Both the position numbers and the translations under genes were made by a program. The notes beneath the pieces were generated by a model, which saw only the letters and a list, made by a program, of their open reading frames with translations, searched no databases and had not been told where the DNA came from. 64,000 nucleotides of DNA from an uncultured Lachnospiraceae bacterium. Its GTDB lineage: Bacteria; Bacillota; Clostridia; Lachnospirales; Lachnospiraceae. The stretch lies in assembly GCA_934317005.1 (NCBI GenBank), contig CAKREB010000005.1:138519-202518 (forward strand). Reading direction: 5' to 3'. Positions 8,366 through 15,621 of this stretch are shown one piece after another (within the stretch, counting starts at the first letter, position 1; each line of letters starts with the position of its first letter).

Positions 8366-8460
8366 CATATCGACAACACCCCCGGCATGTGGTAAACTTT
8401 ACCCATACAAAACAACGACAACAGAGGTGATATACAACAATGATAGCTATAATCGACTAT
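8366..8460. repeat. Right 95-bp direct repeat with the functional hisH start
   Basis: Partner of 3425-3519. It supplies hisH with its upstream region, palindrome GGTAAACTTTACC (8391-8403), ribosome binding site and first seven codons, and continues into intact hisH. The two flanks outside the repeats share no similarity. Confidence 0.97.
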
Positions 8461-9051
8461 GATGCAGGTAACTTAAAAAGTGTAGAAAAAGCATTGCAGC
8501 ATCTTTCATATGAATGTAAGATCACACGGGATGCAAAAGAGATTCTTAAAGCAGACCGCGTAATCCTGCCGGGGGTAGGTGCATTTGGCGATGCAATGGA
8601 AAAGTTAAAAAAATATGGTCTTGTAGAGATTATTAAACAGGTAATAGAGAAGAAAACGCCTTTCTTAGGAATCTGTCTGGGACTTCAGCTTATGTTTGAG
8701 AGCAGTGATGAGGCGCCCGGAGTGGAGGGACTTGGAATCCTTCCGGGAAAGATTGTTGCATTTCCGAAAAAAGAGGGATACAAGATCCCGCATATGGGAT
8801 GGAATTCATTGGAAATTAAGGAGAATGCAACGTTGTTTCAGGGACTGGAAAAAAATCCATATGTATATTTTGTTCATTCTTTTTATCTGGAAGCAGAAAA
8901 TGAATTTGATGTAGCAGCGACAACAGAGTATATTACGCATGTGCATGCATCAGTAGAGCATAAAAATATTTTTGCGTGCCAGTTTCATCCGGAAAAAAGC
9001 GGTGACGTGGGACTTCAGATACTAAAGAATTTTTGTGAATACAAGTTGTAA
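8440..9051 (+). CDS. hisH: Imidazole glycerol phosphate synthase, glutaminase subunit HisH
   Basis: Glutamine amidotransferase subunit that feeds ammonia to HisF in histidine biosynthesis. Length (203 residues) is normal. The class I triad is visible: nucleophile C79 in GICLGLQ, and H183 and E185 in FHPEKS. The start is set by AGAGGTGAT nine bases before ATG 8440 and by the conserved N-terminus MIAIIDYDAGN. It is followed by hisF after 29 bases. Other his genes are not in the window, so the HisHF pair is split from the rest of the pathway here. Its 5' end is the integration site of the upstream insert. Confidence 0.97.
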   Translation: MIAIIDYDAGNLKSVEKALQHLSYECKITRDAKEILKADRVILPGVGAFGDAMEKLKKYGLVEIIKQVIEKKTPFLGICLGLQLMFESSDEAPGVEGLGILPGKIVAFPKKEGYKIPHMGWNSLEIKENATLFQGLEKNPYVYFVHSFYLEAENEFDVAATTEYITHVHASVEHKNIFACQFHPEKSGDVGLQILKNFCEYKL

Positions 9052-9080
9052 TAGTGAGCGAGAACGAAAGGACAGAATAT

Positions 9081-9842
9081 ATGTTTACAAAAAGAATCAT
9101 TCCGTGTTTGGATGTGAATAATGGACGAGTGGTAAAAGGGATTAACTTTGTGGATCTTCGGGATGCGGGAGATCCGGTTGAGGTTGGTGCAGCTTATGGA
9201 GAGGCAGGAGCGGATGAGCTGGTGTTTTTGGACATTACAGCATCCTCCGATGCCAGAAAGACAAAGATTGATATGGTGCGCCGCGTAGCGGAAACGGTTT
9301 TTATTCCGTTTACAGTAGGCGGAGGAATCCGTACAATTGATGACTTTAAGCTGGTTCTAAGAGAAGGTGCCGATAAAGTGTCAGTCAACTCTGCGGCAAT
9401 TCAGAATCCAAATCTCATTTCTGAAGCGGCTATGAAGTTTGGCAGTCAGTGTGTTGTGGTGGCAATCGATGCCAAGCGCCGACCGGATGGAAGCGGATGG
9501 AATATTTATAAAAATGGCGGTCGTGTAGATATGGGAATTGATGCGGTAGAGTGGGCGATGAAGGCCAATGAGCTTGGTGCTGGAGAGATTCTTCTGACAA
9601 GCATGGATTGTGATGGAACGAAGGACGGATATGATATTGAATTGACTAAGACGGTATCAGACAATGTATCGATTCCGGTTATTGCTTCCGGCGGAGCAGG
9701 AAAGTTAGAGCACTTCAAAGAAGCATTAACGGAAGGCAATGCAGACGCCGTTTTGGCAGCGTCATTATTTCATTACAAAGAACTGACGATCAAGCAGGTA
9801 AAAGAATACCTGCGTGCAGAGGGAATCAGCGTGCGTCTATAG
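9081..9842 (+). CDS. hisF: Imidazole glycerol phosphate synthase, cyclase subunit HisF
   Basis: TIM-barrel cyclase that, with HisH, converts PRFAR and ammonia to imidazole glycerol phosphate and AICAR in the cytoplasm. The catalytic aspartates are present: D11 in IIPCLD and D130 in VVVAID. ATG 9081 is chosen because it gives the family's N-terminus MFTKRIIPCLD and length (253 residues) and has AAAGGA eight bases upstream; the frame is open nine codons further. It ends 15 bases before ung, so the three genes are probably one transcript. Confidence 0.97.
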   Translation: MFTKRIIPCLDVNNGRVVKGINFVDLRDAGDPVEVGAAYGEAGADELVFLDITASSDARKTKIDMVRRVAETVFIPFTVGGGIRTIDDFKLVLREGADKVSVNSAAIQNPNLISEAAMKFGSQCVVVAIDAKRRPDGSGWNIYKNGGRVDMGIDAVEWAMKANELGAGEILLTSMDCDGTKDGYDIELTKTVSDNVSIPVIASGGAGKLEHFKEALTEGNADAVLAASLFHYKELTIKQVKEYLRAEGISVRL

Positions 9843-9857
9843 AGGAGGACGGTTAGT

Positions 9858-10535
9858 ATGTCGATGATAACAAATGATTGGCTGGACGCAATTCGTCCGG
9901 AGTTTTCGAAACCGTATTATCGGGAGTTATTTGAATTTGTAAAAGCAGAGTATAGCAGAGTTGTTGTGTATCCGCCGGCAGACGATATTTTCAATGCATT
10001 TCATTTTACACCGTTATCGAAGGTAAAGGTTCTGATCTTAGGGCAGGATCCTTATCATAATGTACATCAGGCACATGGATTAAGCTTTTCCGTTCCGAGT
10101 GATCAAAAGGAGATTCCTCCTTCTTTACAGAATATTTATAAAGAGCTTCATGATGATTTAGGATGCACTATTCCGAACAATGGGTATCTGAAAAAGTGGG
10201 CAGATCAGGGAGTACTTTTGTTAAATACTGTTTTGACGGTTCGCGCACATCAGGCAAATTCTCATCAGGGAAAAGGCTGGGAACAGTTTACGGATGCCGT
10301 GATCCAGGCGGTCAATGCACAGGATCGTCCGATTGTATATCTTTTGTGGGGAAGACCGGCACAGAGTAAGATTCAGATGCTTACCAATCCGAAGCATCTG
10401 ATCTTAAAAGCACCACATCCAAGTCCGCTATCGGCATATCGGGGATTTTTCGGATGCAGACATTTTAGCCAGGCAAATGCCTTTTTAGAGGAGCACGGAG
10501 TGGAACCGATTGATTGGCAGATAGAAGATGTTTAG
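9858..10535 (+). CDS. ung: Uracil-DNA glycosylase, family 1
   Basis: Removes uracil from DNA at the start of base-excision repair. The water-activating motif GQDPYH has catalytic D64, N123 lies in LLNTVLTV, and the leucine-loop motif HPSPLSAYRGFFGC contains catalytic H187. Length (225 residues) is normal for the family. AGGAGG lies nine bases before ATG 9858. It follows hisF at 15 bases and is closed by a strong hairpin terminator at 10581. Confidence 0.97.
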   Translation: MSMITNDWLDAIRPEFSKPYYRELFEFVKAEYSRVVVYPPADDIFNAFHFTPLSKVKVLILGQDPYHNVHQAHGLSFSVPSDQKEIPPSLQNIYKELHDDLGCTIPNNGYLKKWADQGVLLLNTVLTVRAHQANSHQGKGWEQFTDAVIQAVNAQDRPIVYLLWGRPAQSKIQMLTNPKHLILKAPHPSPLSAYRGFFGCRHFSQANAFLEEHGVEPIDWQIEDV

Positions 10536-10580
10536 AATATTTTAGATTTATTTAATAGTAATTGTAAAAAAGGTGTAGTA

Positions 10581-10637
10581 ATATAGAACGCAGTAAATAA
10601 TTAACCAAGTTAAATATTTACTGCGTTCTATATTTTT
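10581..10637 (+). terminator. Intrinsic terminator after ung
   Basis: A perfect 19-bp inverted repeat (10581-10599 with 10615-10633) is followed by a short T run. It ends the his-ung transcript and insulates the MarR-ABC operon. Its length is unusual for a terminator, so a second role as an operator for the MarR protein cannot be excluded. Confidence 0.8.
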
Positions 10638-10690
10638 GTGGATTTTAAAAGATATAGGATATTCAAACATCTTAGCAGGAGGTGATATCG

Positions 10691-11143
10691 TTGAACGAAA
10701 GAGTACAAAGGTTGATGCGGATCGGGTATCAGTACCAGCATTTGAATTATCAGACACTGTTTCCAGAGGTGTCGCATGGAGAGTGGATTCTTCTTGTTTC
10801 TATTAAAAAGCAGGCAGAAAGTGAGGAGATGCCATTTCATTCACCGGGAACCGGAAAGTTTGCGAAAATGTTATCGTGCAGTCCGCCTATGATTTCAAAA
10901 ATGTTTCGATCTTTGGAAAAGAAAGGTTATATCATACGCAGGATTGATGAAAATGACAGGAGAAATACAAATGTTTTCCTGACAGAGCAGGGAGAAGAAC
11001 TGCTGGAAACAGGAAAAGCACGAATGGATGTCTTGTTTGACAAGGTTGTGGAAAAGTTTGGAGAAGAGCAGATGGATGAGCTGCTAAATATTATGGAAGA
11101 GTTTTGTCAGGTGATGAGAGAAGAATTGGAGGAAAAGCAATGA
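10691..11143 (+). CDS. MarR-family transcriptional regulator
   Basis: Winged-helix regulator of 150 residues. The recognition region SCSPPMISKMFRSLEKKGY is followed by the wing DENDRRNTNVFLTEQG, both typical of MarR proteins. I choose TTG 10691 because AGGAGG sits eight bases before it; a GTG at 10682 overlaps that ribosome binding site and is less likely. Its stop overlaps the start of the following ABC subunit (ATGA), so regulator and exporter are translationally coupled. MarR proteins in this arrangement usually repress their own operon and are released by the drug or metabolite that the exporter carries. Confidence 0.92.
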   Translation: MNERVQRLMRIGYQYQHLNYQTLFPEVSHGEWILLVSIKKQAESEEMPFHSPGTGKFAKMLSCSPPMISKMFRSLEKKGYIIRRIDENDRRNTNVFLTEQGEELLETGKARMDVLFDKVVEKFGEEQMDELLNIMEEFCQVMREELEEKQ

Positions 11144-13440
11144 CTCGTATTATGAAATATATGAAAGGGTATTCCAAACTGGTGGCACTGATCGTGGTGC
11201 TTTTGGTGGTGCAGGCATTTTGTGATCTGTCGCTGCCACAGTATACATCAGACATTATTGATACCGGAATACAGAACAAGGGCGTCACCCATGTGCTGCC
11301 CGAAAAGGTACTTGCACAAGAGTTTGAAAATGCACAGGTTTTGATGACAGACAAGGAAAAGAAAGACTGGAAGGACAGTTATCGCAAGGATGGAAAGTGT
11401 TATCAGAGAAAAGAACTGTCACAAAAACGTCTGGAAAAGCTGGATGATGAATTTTCTGTTGTGCTGATCTGCAATGCACAGATGGCTTCGATGCCAAAGG
11501 AGCAGGTTCTGTCCCAGATGGGAGAGGAAATGACAGAGGAAAAACTTCAGGCAATGTATCAGCAGTTTGGTTTGAAATATCATGTAACAGTTAAGAAAAA
11601 CGGCAGTAAAAAGCAGGAGTATCTTGATGCAAGACCACTATATCGTGCGCTGATTGAAAACAATGTACTGACAGATAAAGCGGTACAGACAATTCGGGAT
11701 AAGGTAAAAGAAAAATGTGATGCAATGGGAGATTCATTGGTTCAGTCTACAGCGGTAAATTATACGATTGCGGCAGAAAAAGCGGCTGGTGTAGATGTGG
11801 ATCAGAAGCAGACAGATTACCTCTGGGTAGCAGGTGCAAAGATGCTTTTAGTTGCACTTGTTATGGCAGCAGCATTGATTCTTGTGTGCTTGTTTGCTGC
11901 GCAGGTCGGAGCAGGAATCGGACGTGATCTTCGTGGAAAGATTTATTCAAAGGTTATGCGCTTTTCGGATGCAGAGATGAACCAGTTCTCGACTGCATCA
12001 TTGATTACAAGAAGTACCAACGATGTACAGCAGGTACAGCAGGTGACAACGCTTATGCTTCGTATGATCATTTATGCGCCAATCTTAGGAATCGGTGGAA
12101 TTATCAAGGTGATCCAGACCGGATCAGGAATGGGATGGATCATTGTATTGGCTGTAGTGCTTTTGTTGGTAGTGGTCATGTTTTTGTTAAAGCTTGCTAT
12201 GCCGAAGTTTAAGAAGATGCAGACTTTGGTAGACCGCATTAATCTGGTGTCCAGAGAAATTCTGACAGGACTTTCCGTTATCCGTGCTTTTGGCAGGGAG
12301 AAAAAGGAAGAGGAACGTTTTGAGGATGCCAATGTTGCACTTACAAAGAATATGCTGTTTACAAATAGAGTTATGACCTTTATGATGCCATGTATGATGC
12401 TGATCATGAATGGAATTTCTATTTTGATCGTATGGATATCTGCGGATAAGATTGATCAGGGTACGATTCAGGTTGGTACGATGACGGCATTTCTGACATA
12501 TTCTATGCAGATCGTTATGGCGTTTTTGATGCTGACGATGCTGTCGGTTATGGCACCGCGTGCAGCAGTAGCATCTGAGAGAATTGATGAAGTTTTGGCA
12601 ACCGATGTTTTGATACAGGATGCAGCCGGAGCAGCAGAAAAAGATTTTTCCGTACAGACGGGAACAGTCACATTCCACGATGTCGGATTTGCATATCCGG
12701 GAGGAAATGAGAATGTGATCGAACATGTTTCCTTTACGGCAAAACCGGGACAGACAACGGCAATCATCGGTGGAACCGGAAGTGGAAAATCGACATTGAT
12801 CAATTTGATTCCGAGATTTTATGATGTGACAGAGGGAAAAATTACAGTGGATGGAGAAGATATCCGAAATATTTCCCAGCATGCGTTGCGTGATGCGATT
12901 GGCTATGTTCCGCAAAAGGGAGTGCTTTTTTCCGGAACGATTGCTTCAAATCTGAAGTATGGCAGAGAAGATGCGACGCAGGAGCAGATGGAAGAAGCCA
13001 TTGCGATTGCACAGGCAAAAGAAATCGTAGATGGAAAGAAGGATGGATATGACAGCCCAATCGCACAGGGAGGCTCCAATGTGTCCGGAGGACAGAAGCA
13101 GCGTTTTTCGATTGCGCGTGCGATTGTCAAAGATCCTAAGATATATATTTTTGATGATAGCTTTTCGGCGTTGGATTACAAGACGGATGCAGCATTGCGA
13201 AAAGAACTGGCAGGTAAGACAAAAGACGCTACGGTATTTATTGTAGCACAGCGTATCAGCACAATCCTGCACGCAGAGCAGATCATTGTTCTTGATGAAG
13301 GAAGAGTGGCAGGCATTGGTACTCATGAGGAGCTGATGAAAAATTGCAGTGTGTATCGTGATATCGCAGCCTCACAGCTTACACAATATGATCTGGAGCA
13401 GATTGCAGAAAGCGGAAAGGGGGACGAAAGCTATGAGTAA
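11140..13440 (+). CDS. ABC exporter half-transporter with degenerate ATP site (subunit 1 of a heterodimer)
   Basis: Type IV ABC exporter subunit of 766 residues, membrane domain then nucleotide-binding domain. Walker A is GGTGSGKST and the signature is a canonical VSGGQKQR, but the Walker B catalytic glutamate is Asp (IYIFDDSFSALD) and the H-loop histidine is Gln (IVAQRIST). This marks the partner carrying the non-catalytic site of an asymmetric heterodimer such as BmrCD or TM287/288. Unusually, about 190 residues (roughly 36-226) separate the first two membrane helices and should form an extracytoplasmic domain. ATG 11140 overlaps the MarR stop and has GGAGGAAAA upstream. The next gene starts eight bases before this one ends. 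Confidence 0.9.
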   Translation: MTRIMKYMKGYSKLVALIVVLLVVQAFCDLSLPQYTSDIIDTGIQNKGVTHVLPEKVLAQEFENAQVLMTDKEKKDWKDSYRKDGKCYQRKELSQKRLEKLDDEFSVVLICNAQMASMPKEQVLSQMGEEMTEEKLQAMYQQFGLKYHVTVKKNGSKKQEYLDARPLYRALIENNVLTDKAVQTIRDKVKEKCDAMGDSLVQSTAVNYTIAAEKAAGVDVDQKQTDYLWVAGAKMLLVALVMAAALILVCLFAAQVGAGIGRDLRGKIYSKVMRFSDAEMNQFSTASLITRSTNDVQQVQQVTTLMLRMIIYAPILGIGGIIKVIQTGSGMGWIIVLAVVLLLVVVMFLLKLAMPKFKKMQTLVDRINLVSREILTGLSVIRAFGREKKEEERFEDANVALTKNMLFTNRVMTFMMPCMMLIMNGISILIVWISADKIDQGTIQVGTMTAFLTYSMQIVMAFLMLTMLSVMAPRAAVASERIDEVLATDVLIQDAAGAAEKDFSVQTGTVTFHDVGFAYPGGNENVIEHVSFTAKPGQTTAIIGGTGSGKSTLINLIPRFYDVTEGKITVDGEDIRNISQHALRDAIGYVPQKGVLFSGTIASNLKYGREDATQEQMEEAIAIAQAKEIVDGKKDGYDSPIAQGGSNVSGGQKQRFSIARAIVKDPKIYIFDDSFSALDYKTDAALRKELAGKTKDATVFIVAQRISTILHAEQIIVLDEGRVAGIGTHEELMKNCSVYRDIAASQLTQYDLEQIAESGKGDESYE

Positions 13441-15262
13441 TAGTCAACCGAGAGGCCCAAGGAGAATGCATGGTGGCGCAATGGGAACGGAAAAGGCAAA
13501 AAACTTTAAAGGAACCATCCGTCAGATGATGTCTTATATTGGACACTATAAAATTGGATTAATTTTTGTTGCCTTGTTTGCAGTCGGTTCCACGATTTTT
13601 AATGTGGCAGGACCTAAAATCTTAGGAAAAGCAACAACAGAGCTTTCGGAAGGTCTGATGCGCAAGATACAGGGGAACGGAGGTATTGATTTTTCTAAGA
13701 TCGGCTGGATTCTGGTAAGTGTATTGTGTTTATACGGATGCAGTGCGATTCTTAATGCATTGCAGGGTTGGATCATGACAGGGATTACCCAGAAGATCTG
13801 TTACCGTCTGAGAAAAGAGATTTCAGAAAAGATCAATCGTATGCCGATGAAGTATTTTGAGAGCAGAACATACGGTGAAGTGCTTTCACGTATTACAAAT
13901 GATGTAGATAGTGTGGGAATGGGCTTGAACCAGAGTGTGACACAGATTATCACATCAGTTACAACGCTGATTGGTGTGTTTATCATGATGCTTTCCATCA
14001 GTCCATTGATGACTTTGATCGCACTTGTAATCCTGCCGATTTCCGTTGCACTCATTAGTTTTGTGGTAAAGAAGTCGCAGAAGTACTTTAAGACACAGCA
14101 GGAGTATTTAGGACATATCAACGGTCAGATTGAGGAAAATTATGGCGGACACAATGTAGTGCGCGCATTTAATAAGGAAGAGAGTGCGGTAAAGAGCTTT
14201 TTGGAAACAAACGATGTGTTATATGATTCGGCATGGAAGTCACAGTTTTTATCCGGAATGATGCAGCCGATCATGATGTTTGTCGGTAATCTGGGATATG
14301 CAGGTGTTGCAATTGCAGGTGGTTTCCTTACGATCAATGGAACAATCCAGGTAGGTGATATTCAGGCATTTATTCAGTATGTAAAGCAGTTTACACAGCC
14401 GGTTCAGCAGATTGCGCAGGTTACAAACATGCTGCAGTCAATGGCAGCGGCAGCAGAACGTGTCTTCGAGTTCCTTGCAGAAGAGGAAGAAGAGCAGGTT
14501 GCAGAGAATCCGGTGAAATTACAACAGATAGATGGAAATGTTGATTTTGAACACATTAGTTTTGGCTATGTAGAGAATCAGACGATCATCAAGGATTTTA
14601 GTACACATGTAGATTCCGGAAAGAAGATTGCGATCGTTGGCCCGACAGGTGCAGGAAAGACAACGCTTGTCAAGTTGTTAATGCGTTTCTATGACGTAAA
14701 TAGCGGTGTGATTCTTCTAGACGGTCATGATATCCGTGATTTTAACCGCAGGGATCTTCGCGATGCATTTGGTATGGTTTTGCAGGACACGTGGCTCTTT
14801 AAAGGAACGATCATGGAAAATATACGGTATGGTAAGTTAGATGCCACAGACGAAGAAGTTATAGCAGCAGCCAAAGCAGCCCATGCAGACAGCTTTATCC
14901 GTACATTGCCGGGTGGATATCAGATGGAACTAAATGAAGAGGCAAGCAATGTGTCACAAGGACAGAAACAGCTCCTTACAATCGCAAGAGCAATTCTTGC
15001 AAATAATCGTATTTTGATTCTGGATGAAGCAACTTCATCGGTAGACACCTATACGGAAATCCGTATACAGAAAGCAATGGATAACCTGATGAAAGGCAGA
15101 ACAAGCTTTGTCATCGCCCATCGTCTTTCCACGATCCGTGATGCAGACAGCATCCTCGTCATGAAAGACGGAGATATCGTAGAACAGGGAAATCACGAAG
15201 AACTCTTAGCCAAAAACGGCTTCTACGCAGAACTGTATAAGAGTCAGTTTGCGACAGCGTAG
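13433..15262 (+). CDS. ABC exporter half-transporter with consensus catalytic residues (subunit 2)
   Basis: Partner of the preceding subunit, 609 residues. Six membrane helices precede a nucleotide-binding domain with Walker A GPTGAGKTT, Walker B ILILDEATSSVD with the catalytic glutamate, and H-loop IAHRLST. Its signature is degenerate (VSQGQKQ in place of LSGGQ). Together the pair forms one consensus site (this Walker A/B with the partner's signature) and one degenerate site. ATG 13433 overlaps the end of the first subunit and gives the expected basic N-terminus. Likely cargo is a drug or lipid-like compound, by family only. The transcript ends at the hairpin at 15286. Confidence 0.92.
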   Translation: MSNSQPRGPRRMHGGAMGTEKAKNFKGTIRQMMSYIGHYKIGLIFVALFAVGSTIFNVAGPKILGKATTELSEGLMRKIQGNGGIDFSKIGWILVSVLCLYGCSAILNALQGWIMTGITQKICYRLRKEISEKINRMPMKYFESRTYGEVLSRITNDVDSVGMGLNQSVTQIITSVTTLIGVFIMMLSISPLMTLIALVILPISVALISFVVKKSQKYFKTQQEYLGHINGQIEENYGGHNVVRAFNKEESAVKSFLETNDVLYDSAWKSQFLSGMMQPIMMFVGNLGYAGVAIAGGFLTINGTIQVGDIQAFIQYVKQFTQPVQQIAQVTNMLQSMAAAAERVFEFLAEEEEEQVAENPVKLQQIDGNVDFEHISFGYVENQTIIKDFSTHVDSGKKIAIVGPTGAGKTTLVKLLMRFYDVNSGVILLDGHDIRDFNRRDLRDAFGMVLQDTWLFKGTIMENIRYGKLDATDEEVIAAAKAAHADSFIRTLPGGYQMELNEEASNVSQGQKQLLTIARAILANNRILILDEATSSVDTYTEIRIQKAMDNLMKGRTSFVIAHRLSTIRDADSILVMKDGDIVEQGNHEELLAKNGFYAELYKSQFATA

Positions 15263-15285
15263 TCACAGTTCGCTCGTGCAATATG

Positions 15286-15339
15286 AAAAAACTCCTCAGG
15301 TGTTGCAAGCTTGCTTGCAAATACCTGAGGAGTTTTTTT
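15286..15339 (+). terminator. Intrinsic terminator after the ABC exporter
   Basis: A perfect 16-bp stem (15286-15301 with 15323-15338) ends in seven T residues; the loop contains a second small hairpin TTGCAAGC/GCTTGCAA. It can work on both strands because the left arm begins with six A residues. Confidence 0.92.
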
Positions 15340-15363
15340 GTATTGTAAGGCGAATAGCCTGAC

Positions 15364-15510
15364 CGCCCCGACATGACCAAGCGGAAAGCAGATGGAACAT
15401 CTGCGATTTTCGCAGGAAGTGCGAAAAAGCTTGGGAATGAAGGGGAGGTCACGAGCGAACAAGGTTATCTGTGCCGCGCCCCGACATGATCAAGCGGAAA
15501 GCAGATGGAA
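15364..15510. repeat. Pair of 34-bp direct repeats in the exporter-secA gap
   Basis: The gap 15263-15621 holds no gene. Two 34-base copies beginning CGCCCCGACATGA lie at 15364-15397 and 15477-15510 and differ at one base (C or T). Between them are short hairpins (GCAGAT/ATCTGC and GCGAAAA-type). The unit is GC-richer than its surroundings and may be a dispersed intergenic repeat of this genome. Confidence 0.85.
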
Positions 15511-15528
15511 AGCAGCATATTAAAAAAC

Positions 15529-15557
15529 TTGCTTCTCACAAGGTTTAATGCTATACT
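15529..15557 (+). promoter_or_regulatory. Probable vegetative promoter of secA
   Basis: TTGCTT and TATACT are separated by 17 bases, and the -10 is extended by TG (ATGCTATACT). It lies 64 bases before the secA ATG. Confidence 0.65.
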
Positions 15558-15621
15558 TTAGTTTGGTTTCGTTTTTTTATGTTTTTAGGGAAAATTAATT
15601 GATTTTATAGGAGCGATATTC

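Larger units (their letters stand above)
3425..8460. mobile_element. AT-rich genomic insert bounded by 95-bp direct repeats at the 5' end of hisH
   Basis: The segment between the two repeats (3520-8365) is visibly richer in A and T than its neighbours and reads in a different codon style (many ATA, AGA, AAT). The repeats are 94/95 identical and contain the region upstream of hisH and its first seven codons, so the insert looks integrated at codon 7 of hisH while regenerating an intact hisH on the right. It carries a small ORF, a primase-helicase gene and an AlbA/GHKL gene, all facing the same way as hisH. No integrase, transposase or relaxase is present, so the mode of movement is unknown. 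Confidence 0.75.

Noticed and set aside
3425..8460. Simple transposon with target-site duplication
   Set aside because: Direct repeats of 95 bp with one mismatch are far too long, there are no terminal inverted repeats and no transposase.
12187..12915. Minus-strand open frame of 242 codons inside the first ABC subunit
   Set aside because: Cys/His/Ile-rich product typical of an antisense shadow; it lies over the conserved nucleotide-binding domain of the real gene.
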